Shown: positions 13,400 to 21,100 of the stretch, piece after piece | How the letters are laid out: each line of letters opens with the position of its first letter | Numbering within the stretch: position 1 is the stretch's first letter | From: a virus | Reading direction: 5' to 3' (one strand) | IMG/VR virus record: IMGVR_UViG_3300017751_000130 | Coordinates: 1-30,302 of that record | Length of the DNA stretch: 30,302 bases | Notes under the pieces: model-generated | Told to the model about the DNA's origin: nothing | Databases searched by the model: none | Seen by the model: only the letters and a program-made list of their open reading frames with translations | Translations under genes and position numbers: made by a program

Positions 13400-14895
13400 T
13401 CACTGTACCATTTATCTAAAAATTTATAATGATTGCCAAATAATTCTTTTGAACTTTCAACACGTAGATCTTGTACTTTCATAAAGTGTTCTACATATTG
13501 TTTTTGCTTATCAGTAAGAGTAGATTTTGCATCTGGATATGCTCCGCCAGCATGCAACATTGACCACCATTGTATACTACTAAACATACTACCAGGACTA
13601 AAAAATACAAAGTCTGGTATGTTAGGATAATATTGGCTCATCATCATTTGTGCATCATCAGGTAAGTCATTTAAACTTTGTGATCTTATCTCTTGCCAAT
13701 ACGGAGTATCATTTCTATTACTAAAGTAATAATGTGCAAATATAAATGTTAAGATTTCTATATTCATTTCATAGAAGCCTCGATTAAGCATTGATTGTGG
13801 TTGCTCAGTCCATTCATTACGTGTGCGATTCATTAAGTCTGCAAAAGATGTAACTAATGCTGTAGTAAATGTGATGCCTGTTGCTTCTAACGGTTCAACA
13901 AACCCGGCACTTAGTCCAACAGCAATAACATTTTTTACAGAAATATTTTGATGTGATCCTATACGCATTTTTAAATGATTAGCAGGAGCATCATATTCTC
14001 CAATAGCTTCACGCAATTCTGCTTCTGCTTGCTCTGGAGTTATATGTTTACTACTATATACATATCCATTGCCAACACGATGGTATGTAGGAATAGTCCA
14101 GCGCCACCCTGCTTTCATTGTAGTTGCTTTTGTATACGGAAAACATTCTTCTTCAGGATTAGTATATTGTGTTGGCATTGCAACAGCACTATCATTTATT
14201 AACCATTTGTCATAACTTATAAAAGGCTCTTTTAATGTTTTTCCTAATAGCAAGGATTGAAATCCACTACAATCAATATACAAATCACCAGTGTACTCGT
14301 TATTGTTTTCGTCAATTAGTTTTGTAATACCATTTACATCACTACCTATCTGTGTAATTTTAGTATTAACATAATTAATTTTATGTAGTATTAAGTCTTT
14401 AACAGTAGCAATAATATCATAAGCACTAAAATGTACAGCACCATAACTATCAAGACCTACGTTAAAATTAATATCAGTTGCATCGTCAATTTTAGTTGCT
14501 GTATTGTTTTTTGCTAGTCTATATGCTGGATGCCATTTTGCGAATTCGCTGTAAGGCTTGTCTACAAAGTATTTGCTTACTGGTAAATGCGGTGCAGGTA
14601 AAACATTATCAACAACATCATTATCTACAAAATACGGCTCATCGTTCCAGCCTGTTAATTCTACTCCATACTTAAATGAAGCATTACTAGGTTTCATCCA
14701 GTCTTTTGCTTCTATTCCACATTTATATAAAAAAGAGGCTGTAAGAGGCTGTGTTCCTTCTCCAACTCCAATTGGTCCTTTTGATGCATCTTCAATTAGT
14801 TGTATTTCAACAGGATCAATTAAGTTATTAGTTAGGTATGCTGCTGTTAGCCAGCCACTAGTTCCACCGCCAAATATTACTATCTTTTTTACCAT
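13387..14895 (-). CDS. flavin-dependent tryptophan-halogenase-type enzyme
   Basis: A 502-residue protein of the PrnA/RebH family, which uses FADH2, O2 and halide to make hypohalous acid and halogenate indole-type substrates. Seen: the FAD-binding GGGTSG at residues 9-14, IGVGEGTQP (42-50), the family Lys in NASFKYGVELTGW (K75, in the position of PrnA K79), the halogenase signature WRWTIP at 264-269, and GFVEPLEATGI (331-341), where E337 fits the catalytic Glu. The next residue is Ala, whereas PrnA has Ser (EPLEST). Length is near the family norm (about 530). A partner flavin reductase is not in the window. Halogenases of this type are known in some marine T4-like phages, without known substrate. 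It overlaps the upstream gene by 7 bases; GAGGAA precedes the ATG. Confidence 0.9.
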   Translation of the reverse strand: MVKKIVIFGGGTSGWLTAAYLTNNLIDPVEIQLIEDASKGPIGVGEGTQPLTASFLYKCGIEAKDWMKPSNASFKYGVELTGWNDEPYFVDNDVVDNVLPAPHLPVSKYFVDKPYSEFAKWHPAYRLAKNNTATKIDDATDINFNVGLDSYGAVHFSAYDIIATVKDLILHKINYVNTKITQIGSDVNGITKLIDENNNEYTGDLYIDCSGFQSLLLGKTLKEPFISYDKWLINDSAVAMPTQYTNPEEECFPYTKATTMKAGWRWTIPTYHRVGNGYVYSSKHITPEQAEAELREAIGEYDAPANHLKMRIGSHQNISVKNVIAVGLSAGFVEPLEATGITFTTALVTSFADLMNRTRNEWTEQPQSMLNRGFYEMNIEILTFIFAHYYFSNRNDTPYWQEIRSQSLNDLPDDAQMMMSQYYPNIPDFVFFSPGSMFSSIQWWSMLHAGGAYPDAKSTLTDKQKQYVEHFMKVQDLRVESSKELFGNHYKFLDKWYSEWKE

Positions 14896-16604
14896 TCTGT
14901 TATTTCCTCAATTGATATTAATTCTTCTTTAGGTTTAGAAAGTACAACTATGTACAATCCATTCCACCAACTTTCTAAATCTTCTACATCACATAACAAC
15001 ATTTTTTCATATGCAACTTCAAATCCTGCTTTGTTTATTCCGTTACGTGCGCCTTCGACAACTCCTTGCCAATTTGCATCATCAAATATTAATACAGCTT
15101 CTTGTGCAAATACATCTTTATAATGTAGTACAGCTTGTTCTGTACTTGTTGCATCATGAGGCCCGTCATAAAAGAACATGTCTATTTTACGGTTGTACTG
15201 TGATACATCAGCTTCAAATAAATCATTATCAATTACATCAACAGTATTATCCTGCTTATAAGATTCTAAATTATTTAAAAAGTTTTGTTTTTCATTATGC
15301 GGTAACTTAGGTGCATTTGGATCAGCAGGTTGTATGTTTTCCTGCCAGTTGTCAATTGCTACAGCATTTAAATTGTTGTCTTTAATTGCACCACAGAACG
15401 TTGCTCCTTGTGCTACGCCTACTTCCATGTAATGTGTAGAACCACTTGCAATATGATTTAATACTGTTTGAACTCGCGGACTTGTAAGCCCAGGTATACG
15501 AGTGTTTACTGTTGGTACGCCACTTATTAGTATGCTCTCTGCTACATGTTTAACTTTATCAGTATGTTCAATTTTAGATTTAATCTTGTAAATATCATCA
15601 CAAAAATGACATTCCCAACAATCAAACTTACAGTTTTTAATTTTTTTACGCCATGCATCAATAGGCTTATCTTTTAAGTTTGTGCTTTCTAAATATTGTT
15701 CAAAGTTATCATACAGTAACGCTTCGCCATTTGCCCAGCGTTTTACAATATCCATAGTTTCGTATAGTCTACTAACCGCTTCGCGACCGTGCATTTTAAA
15801 TACATCAATACCTAATTCATTAAGGTATTCTTCCCAATCTTCTCTCCACGGAGTTATATTAGCTGTCTTTAAATGTATACTAGGATCGTCAACGTCCCAT
15901 TTAGGACAACTTACTCTACTAATAGGATTATTAAAATATTGTGCTTCTTGTCCTGCTCTAGTATTATTGTATTCAAAATGTTCGACCATCATTGGACAAC
16001 TACCTTTACAACCTTCATTTGCTAAAAGACTGTAGTGTATGTCCTTGCCGTAGTTTTCTTTAATCCACACCTTTGCTTCTTTAAGACGTAATAGCGTATC
16101 TCTATCACGCATAAGATCTCTATCAAGGTTTATATAATCAAACCCATACTTTGCTAAACTTACAATTTCTGATGCTATTCTTACGTCTCGTAGTATAGTA
16201 TTTTTTATATATAATTCCGGAAATGCTTTTTGTATTTGTCCTGTAGCCATCCAATGTGTATGCGGTATAGTAGCAACACGTACTCCTGCATCATATACAG
16301 GTTTAAAGTTTTTTATAAAAATATCTAGATTTTTTTGACTAGGCGGAACCTGAATATTATTAAATGTAGCACTTACTGGAACACCTGTTTGTTTTTGTAC
16401 AAACAGTGCTTGTTCTATAGCAAGTTGATAATCATCATCTTGTACAAAAATATCGCCCATAGCATCTTGTGCAAATGGAGCAATCCTGCATGTAAAATAC
16501 ACATCTTTAATGTGATCTTTGTATTCTCCAATAAAATTAACAAACTCAACATACTGTTCATTTGATAACTTAGGATTTAGAGGTATACTAAAAATTTTTC
16601 TCAT
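14889..16604 (-). CDS. fusion of U32-peptidase-like Fe-S domain and class I methyltransferase
   Basis: A 571-residue two-domain protein. Residues 1-300 resemble the U32/UbiU-type TIM barrel: FNNIQVPPSQ (81-90), a barrel segment DAGVRVATIPHTHWM, KYGFDYINLDRDL and NEGCKGSCPMMVEH (C199, C203), then SCPKW (C233). A Cys cluster CKFDCWECHFC follows at 325-335 (C325, C329, C332, C335), so an iron-sulphur cluster is likely. Residues 355-560 are a SAM-dependent methyltransferase: YMEVGVAQG (393-400) as motif I, D418 at the end of strand 2, FFYDGPHDA (477-485) and VLIFDDANW, resembling the Methyltransf_24 group. U32-like clustered proteins hydroxylate or modify RNA and quinones without O2, and are not necessarily proteases. 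It is the first gene of the cassette, behind a sigma-70 promoter; GGAAAG lies 10 bases before the ATG. Confidence 0.78.
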   Translation of the reverse strand: MRKIFSIPLNPKLSNEQYVEFVNFIGEYKDHIKDVYFTCRIAPFAQDAMGDIFVQDDDYQLAIEQALFVQKQTGVPVSATFNNIQVPPSQKNLDIFIKNFKPVYDAGVRVATIPHTHWMATGQIQKAFPELYIKNTILRDVRIASEIVSLAKYGFDYINLDRDLMRDRDTLLRLKEAKVWIKENYGKDIHYSLLANEGCKGSCPMMVEHFEYNNTRAGQEAQYFNNPISRVSCPKWDVDDPSIHLKTANITPWREDWEEYLNELGIDVFKMHGREAVSRLYETMDIVKRWANGEALLYDNFEQYLESTNLKDKPIDAWRKKIKNCKFDCWECHFCDDIYKIKSKIEHTDKVKHVAESILISGVPTVNTRIPGLTSPRVQTVLNHIASGSTHYMEVGVAQGATFCGAIKDNNLNAVAIDNWQENIQPADPNAPKLPHNEKQNFLNNLESYKQDNTVDVIDNDLFEADVSQYNRKIDMFFYDGPHDATSTEQAVLHYKDVFAQEAVLIFDDANWQGVVEGARNGINKAGFEVAYEKMLLCDVEDLESWWNGLYIVVLSKPKEELISIEEITEW

Positions 16605-16618
16605 CTATTTCTTTCCGT

Positions 16619-16659
16619 AAAAAAAGGCACTATACTTTATACTTATTATAGCACCTTTT
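16619..16659 (-). terminator. rho-independent terminator after the 16678-17211 gene
   Basis: On the reverse strand, arms of 13 bases (16647-16659 and 16622-16634) can pair across a 12-base loop, with two G-U pairs in the middle, and the descending arm runs into seven T (16619-16625). On the plus strand the same two positions would be C-A mismatches, so the signal is directional: it ends minus-strand transcription arriving from the late genes upstream. Confidence 0.75.
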
Positions 16660-16673
16660 AATTAAAAAGTAAA
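16645..16673 (-). promoter_or_regulatory. sigma-70-type promoter with extended -10 for the seven-gene cassette
   Basis: On the reverse strand TTTACT (16668-16673) and TATAAT (16645-16650) are separated by exactly 17 bases, and TGC immediately precedes TATAAT, forming an extended -10. TATAAT is the full consensus and the -35 matches at four of six positions. Predicted start is near 16638, inside the loop of the overlapping terminator. This is the only strong host-type promoter I see in the window. Confidence 0.75.
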
Positions 16674-16677
16674 GTGA

Positions 16678-17211
16678 TTAATCGTATAATGTTTGAGAAA
16701 ACTTCTTAGTTTCAAACTGAGGTTCTTTATCTAGTTGATGTGTGTACGCACACTCCCATTCAAAGTACGTAGCCATATACATTTGTGTTTCTTTTAATGT
16801 TCTTAGCCCTGGAACTTGCGCTCTAATTTGAATACGACCCGATTCATCATCAAAGTTATTTTCTGCCCAATTTAACATTTGAGCTTTTAACAATGCTACA
16901 GTGTTTGATTCATCAATTGAATTAAGTCTGTATGCAACTTTTTCATAATCGTTATCACCAAAACTTGTTGGCTGTATAATGTCTGCAGGGTCAGTTACTG
17001 ATCTCATAATACCAACTTCACCATCAAGTGAGTTAGTAAAGTTTCTTGCATCAAACATTTCCTTTGTAATTGTTGTAGGGTTTAACCAATCAATTTGAGG
17101 AGTGCCTGTAACTTTAGCAAAAGTAAAATGCCAGTCATTGCCTATCATTTCTATTTCTGGTACAAGTCTAGGATCATTGCCTGCTACTGTTTCAAACATT
17201 ATATATGTCAT
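16678..17211 (-). CDS. 177-residue conserved-looking protein of unknown function
   Basis: Not recognised. It is acidic and soluble, with an N-terminal half containing DWHFTFAKVTGTPQIDWLNP and a C-terminal half that is helical (TVALLKAQMLNWAENNF, QMYMATYFEWECAYTHQL). There is no membrane segment. The ATG at 17211 has GAGGAG about 10 bases upstream; a second Met at residue 5 is less likely. It overlaps the coiled-coil gene by 20 bases and has a late promoter at 17265-17272 within that gene. Late expression next to fibre genes suggests a virion or assembly role, perhaps as a fibre assembly or attachment factor. Confidence 0.7.
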   Translation of the reverse strand: MTYIMFETVAGNDPRLVPEIEMIGNDWHFTFAKVTGTPQIDWLNPTTITKEMFDARNFTNSLDGEVGIMRSVTDPADIIQPTSFGDNDYEKVAYRLNSIDESNTVALLKAQMLNWAENNFDDESGRIQIRAQVPGLRTLKETQMYMATYFEWECAYTHQLDKEPQFETKKFSQTLYD

Positions 17212-18058
17212 TTATTGTCTCCTCAGAGCCTCCGGTTGTTGATGTTGGATTTTCTATCTTACTGTATTTATCAGTAGGTGCTAAAAGATCTTTATTATCT
17301 ACGCCACCGTGTAGCTTTAAATTTTCTTCGGCTGCTGATTGTAACTGTAAATTATAGCTCTGTAATTGTGTACTATAATTCATTGTTAATGCCAGTATTT
17401 CAGCCTGCTGTTCTGAACCAACACTTAAAATAGCATCCATATTACCTGTACCAATGCGACCATAAAAGATCATATCAGTTGCAGCTTGTTTTGCAAGTCT
17501 GTTGGTCCAATATTGTGCTTCATAAATATCTTCTTCGTCTGTATTTAGAATGTCCATATATGTGCGGCCGCTACCATCTGGTAATTGTGCTTCATCGCTT
17601 TCAATAAACTCTTGCAATAGATCAAGCAAGTGTTGTCTTTCTAAATACCAATCTTGTAGTCTACGTTTACTCATAATGTGATTACGTTCAGCATTCCATG
17701 ATTCTACTGACGCTAGTTCCCTGTCTAATTCGTCGTGTGCTTCTTCTGCCATGCGTTTAAAACGTCTAACTTCTACGTCATATTTTGCAATTTCATATTC
17801 AATATTTTCAATTGATTCTTCTTTAGATTTGATTTCAAGCAAATACTGTCTTAATTTACTATAAGGTGTAATTTGAGCTTGACCTACAAACCATCTCAAC
17901 TTGAACTTTGGATTAGTCCATTCCTTATTGATTGCGTAGCTGATTGCGTCTTTTTCAACATCTCCTAACATAGATACATCAGTATTAATTTTACTATGAT
18001 ATCTGTGGTCAGACATATATTGTTTTCTACGGTCAATATTTTGCACGTCTGTTGTCAT
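17192..18058 (-). CDS. 288-residue coiled-coil protein of unknown function
   Basis: Not assigned to a known family. Residues about 70-145 are a long charged heptad-like stretch (EIKSKEESIENIEYEIAKYD, then RRFKRMAEEAHDELDRELAS) that should form a coiled coil. Residues 1-65 include a conserved-looking RWFVGQAQITPYSKLRQYLL. A second helical part runs QYWTNRLAKQAATDMIFYGRIG, followed by a low-complexity Gln-rich stretch and a Ser/Thr-rich tail. The features fit a structural connector or assembly chaperone. A late-promoter variant lies at 18089-18096, and AAGGAG precedes the ATG by about 8 bases. It is separated from the upstream fibre gene by 41 bases. Confidence 0.72.
   Translation of the reverse strand: MTTDVQNIDRRKQYMSDHRYHSKINTDVSMLGDVEKDAISYAINKEWTNPKFKLRWFVGQAQITPYSKLRQYLLEIKSKEESIENIEYEIAKYDVEVRRFKRMAEEAHDELDRELASVESWNAERNHIMSKRRLQDWYLERQHLLDLLQEFIESDEAQLPDGSGRTYMDILNTDEEDIYEAQYWTNRLAKQAATDMIFYGRIGTGNMDAILSVGSEQQAEILALTMNYSTQLQSYNLQLQSAAEENLKLHGGVDNKDLLAPTDKYSKIENPTSTTGGSEETINDIYNV
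17265..17272 (-). promoter_or_regulatory. late promoter inside the coiled-coil gene
   Basis: The reverse strand reads GATAAATA 54 bases before the start of the 177-residue gene. The predicted first base is A at 17259. It would give that gene its own late transcript ending at the terminator at 16619-16659. Confidence 0.6.
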
Positions 18059-18067
18059 ATTAAACTC

Positions 18068-18099
18068 CTTGGTTGTTATATACGTATATATTTACCAAG
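18068..18099 (-). promoter_or_regulatory. hairpin overlapping the ribosome binding site of the coiled-coil gene
   Basis: On the reverse strand CTTGGT (18094-18099) can pair with ACCAAG (18068-18073), enclosing the perfect palindrome TATATACGTATATA. The 3' arm overlaps the start of the AAGGAG ribosome binding site. The late box at 18089-18096 lies within the 5' half, so messages started there would lack the 5' arm. Confidence 0.45.
18089..18096 (-). promoter_or_regulatory. late-promoter variant for the coiled-coil gene
   Basis: The reverse strand reads GGTAAATA, two bases from TATAAATA. The predicted first base is G at 18083, leaving a 24-base leader with AAGGAG. It is one of the weaker boxes. 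Confidence 0.5.
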
Positions 18100-19131
18100 T
18101 TAATCTCTCCAGCTCATCGTTGCTGAACTTTGACCATTAACTCCTTTAGCATTAAGACTTGCGCCGCCAGTGGCACTTGATCTTGTTGCATATACAAACT
18201 TTGCACTACTTACAACGTGTGACCCTTGATACCAACCTACAGCATAGCCCCAATCCTGACCTGCGAGCATATTTTCTTCGCCGCCATAGTAACCTTTTGA
18301 ACCAATAACGTCTTGCGTTGTATCACTATAAAAGTTTGTTTCTCTCCAGTTTGAACTTGGGTTGCCTTCACGTCCGCCTACCATGTTAGCATGCTTAAAC
18401 ATCATACAGTGTTGGTGTTTGTCGCCTTGTGGTGATGTCGCTGAACGTGTATAAGGTTGTTCAGATGCCCATTTAAAGCCTTGGTTATTAGTACACCAAA
18501 TACCGTAATTTTCGTGTTGTATGCCCCATATACCGCCTGATGTGCTTGAATTACCTTGTTGTGCGCCAAGTGTTTGCGTAATCATATTAAAACGTCTAAT
18601 TTGACTACTACCGCCACCTGTTATCCATGCTGTTTCTAATCCTTGCTGGATAATACCAATGTTGTTGGTGCTCCAAGTGTGTGTTCTAGTATATCCACTT
18701 GTTAAATTATTCTCTGTTCTGTGATTGTAGCATGTAATACCATTTGAGCTTGCACAGTGAGCGTTAGCCGCACCGCCTACAGTCCAACACAAATCTCTGT
18801 TGTGCATACTGTCTTTGTAGTTGTGGCCTTTTTCTTGTTTGCCTGGTAAGTCAAGTGTAGTATCTGTAGCAAACATTGACTTGTTTGTTTCGTCCCAAAC
18901 AACACTAGCTGCATATCCACCGTGTATATAACCTACTGTTAAAATTTGCCTAGTAAGGAAAGGTATAGCCATGTTGGTCCATTGCGCACCGTCTTTGTCA
19001 TGATATACTTCTACTCTGCCAAAGTTACCATTGTAACGTATATCTCCGCTTTGAGGAGCATCGCCGTCACCACTTCCTGGTAGTGTTAAATGTCCAGTAT
19101 CGTTAATATTTGTATTTTTAAATGTAGCCAT
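18100..19131 (-). CDS. tail fibre/adhesin protein, paralogue of the next gene upstream
   Basis: A 343-residue protein starting with the module MATFKNTNINDTGHLTLPGSG, followed by GDIRYNGNFGRVEVYHD, a short fibre start shared with its two upstream neighbours. From residue about 55 it matches the C-terminal part of the 19131-21089 product throughout: AIPFLTRQILTVGYIHGGY, a Cys/His-rich centre, GGEENMLAGQDWGYAVGWYQG and a final SATMSWRD, against AIPFKERTHITTNYMLGGY, GGEENFTMGQDHAYQLGCF and GLGAWRDN. The globular part is rich in Trp, Gly, Asn and Ser and probably folds as a receptor-binding or capping domain. Its start shares one base with the upstream stop (TAATG), and GGAGAG precedes that start. 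Confidence 0.75.
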   Translation of the reverse strand: MATFKNTNINDTGHLTLPGSGDGDAPQSGDIRYNGNFGRVEVYHDKDGAQWTNMAIPFLTRQILTVGYIHGGYAASVVWDETNKSMFATDTTLDLPGKQEKGHNYKDSMHNRDLCWTVGGAANAHCASSNGITCYNHRTENNLTSGYTRTHTWSTNNIGIIQQGLETAWITGGGSSQIRRFNMITQTLGAQQGNSSTSGGIWGIQHENYGIWCTNNQGFKWASEQPYTRSATSPQGDKHQHCMMFKHANMVGGREGNPSSNWRETNFYSDTTQDVIGSKGYYGGEENMLAGQDWGYAVGWYQGSHVVSSAKFVYATRSSATGGASLNAKGVNGQSSATMSWRD

Positions 19132-21089
19132 TAGTTATCTCTCCATGCTCCTAATCCTGAACTTGATCCTGCTTTTCCTTTTGGCTCCATAGATGTTCCG
19201 CCTTGGAAGCCTGACTCTGTGTAATAGTTCCAACGGAAACTTAAATTATTTTGAGCACCATTAAAACAGCCTAGCTGATAAGCATGGTCTTGACCCATTG
19301 TAAAGTTTTCTTCACCACCGTTTACTGGTTTAGCGTAAGTGTTTGCTGTTGACCTAGTAGTCCAGTTAGTTCTACGGAAGTTTGCTCCACTTGCATACCC
19401 ACCTTCGTTACCTGCCCAGCAATAGTTAAGTTTACTATTCATTGATTTTTGTTGGTGATGATTACTTGGATAAGTTCCACTCCATGTACCATATGTTTCA
19501 GTAGTAAAATCAAACAATGTACCATCGTTATTTCTAGTAAACATTCCTTCATTTTCCCAACTCATACCCCATGCTTGCGAAGTAGATCCGCCAGGAGCAC
19601 CAATACCTACAGTTGATTGTGTTTCAGTAAGCATGTTATATCTATCAAGTTCTGAACTTCCAGACGTCCATGCCATATAATGTTCTTTCCACACAGTACC
19701 GTCTTGCAATTTGCCACCGCTTAGGTTTCTATCAAATGTACCAGTGTACTGTTGATCAGTACGCATGTTAAATCCTATAACATAATTTGATGTTACAGCG
19801 TGTCCGTTACCTGCACCAAATACCCATGCTACGTTTTTACTACATGCACCTGACTGATAGTTAAATGAACGTTCTAATGAATTATCGCCTAAATTAACTG
19901 TTGTGTCTGTTGATATAGCACATCTATTAACATTGTTCCATGCACTTGAACTTTTATATCCACCTAACATATAATTAGTTGTAATATGTGTTCTTTCTTT
20001 AAATGGTATTGCTAAACTTTGCCATGTAGCATCAGAACTGTAAAATTCAGGTTCGCCAGTGCTACTGTTTATTCTTAATGCACCTTGTGCTGTTTCTTCT
20101 GTTGGGTTAGTTGTATTGTATTTTAAAATAACAATACCTGATCCGCCGTTACCACCGTAGTTGTTGGAGTTATAGTGAGCTCCGCCACCACCTCCGCCAC
20201 CACTGTTTGCGCCAGCATTGCCGCCTGGTACGTTAGCCCAAGTACTTGTGCCGCCGCCCGGTCCATTAGCGCCGTTGTTATATCCTACGCCGCCAAAAGT
20301 AGTTCCAACGGCTCCGCCACCGCCTCCACCTAGGCCGCCATCGCCACCGATGTTTGAGTAGCCTGAGCCACCTCCGCCTCCACCAAAGAAAATAGTTTCT
20401 CCAGTGATTTTAATTTCTGCACCTTTACCGCCATGTGGTCTTGGATATGAAAATCCTGGTTCGCCGGCTCCACCGCCTCCGCCTGGATACCAATAACCTG
20501 AGCCCCATGAACCATCATGTCCTTCGTCTGGATATATTGATCTACCTCTTGCGCCGCCACCGTAGCCACCGTTACCAATAAGTCCGTTATCGTTAATAGT
20601 ACCGTTTGCACCACCACTTGGGGGAACAGCACCACCTGCAGCTCCGCCACCTGATGCTCCATCACCTGCTGGTGAAGTTGATCTATCGTGAGCACTTGCA
20701 CCACCACCGCCACCATGTGCTGTGATAGTTCCAAATGTAGTGTCGCCGCCGTTACTACCTCTTGCTTGTCCTACACCTGCTGATGCGCCTACACCACCAC
20801 CGCCAATTGAAAGTGAAATACTTTGTCCTGGTACTGTTGGATAATTGCCGTCATATATAACGCCGCCAGCTCCGCCGCCGCCGCCCATGTCAGAGCCGCC
20901 GCCTCCGCCGCCCCCAACTACTAATATTTCAATACTGTCAACACCACTTGGCACTGTCCATGATGTTCCGCCTAAACTAGTAAAATAAACTAGTGTACCT
21001 GCAGCTGTAGAAAGCCTTTGTGATTCTGTGCCCACAGGTAACGATAGGTACCCTATATCGTCTATTATTGTGCTTTTAAGTATTGCCAT
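19131..21089 (-). CDS. tail fibre/adhesin with large glycine-rich domain
   Basis: A 652-residue protein in three parts. Residues 1-25 are the fibre start module (AILKSTIIDDIGYLSLPVGT). Residues about 30-325 form a glycine-rich domain with runs of five to seven Gly alternating with Ala, Ser and Asn, opening with WTVPSGVDSIEILVVGGGG and closing with SGIVILKYN, the layout of glycine-rich domains in many marine phage fibres. Such runs can pack as polyglycine II helices, as in the T4-like phage S16 adhesin; that comparison is an inference. Residues about 330-652 are paralogous to the 18100-19131 product, with the shared GGEEN and WRDN landmarks. AGGAAAA lies about 10 bases before the ATG. It is 11 bases downstream of the LamG-type gene. 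Confidence 0.78.
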   Translation of the reverse strand: MAILKSTIIDDIGYLSLPVGTESQRLSTAAGTLVYFTSLGGTSWTVPSGVDSIEILVVGGGGGGGSDMGGGGGAGGVIYDGNYPTVPGQSISLSIGGGGVGASAGVGQARGSNGGDTTFGTITAHGGGGGASAHDRSTSPAGDGASGGGAAGGAVPPSGGANGTINDNGLIGNGGYGGGARGRSIYPDEGHDGSWGSGYWYPGGGGGAGEPGFSYPRPHGGKGAEIKITGETIFFGGGGGGSGYSNIGGDGGLGGGGGGAVGTTFGGVGYNNGANGPGGGTSTWANVPGGNAGANSGGGGGGGAHYNSNNYGGNGGSGIVILKYNTTNPTEETAQGALRINSSTGEPEFYSSDATWQSLAIPFKERTHITTNYMLGGYKSSSAWNNVNRCAISTDTTVNLGDNSLERSFNYQSGACSKNVAWVFGAGNGHAVTSNYVIGFNMRTDQQYTGTFDRNLSGGKLQDGTVWKEHYMAWTSGSSELDRYNMLTETQSTVGIGAPGGSTSQAWGMSWENEGMFTRNNDGTLFDFTTETYGTWSGTYPSNHHQQKSMNSKLNYCWAGNEGGYASGANFRRTNWTTRSTANTYAKPVNGGEENFTMGQDHAYQLGCFNGAQNNLSFRWNYYTESGFQGGTSMEPKGKAGSSSGLGAWRDN

Positions 21090-21100
21090 TTATTCTTTTC

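Noticed and set aside
14558-14932. A 124-codon plus-strand open frame opposite the halogenase.
   Set aside because: It is antisense to a well-supported enzyme gene and has no recognisable product.
20330-20734. A 134-codon open frame in another frame of the glycine-rich fibre gene.
   Set aside because: It arises from the repetitive Gly codons. Its product is low-complexity and no ribosome binding site is seen.
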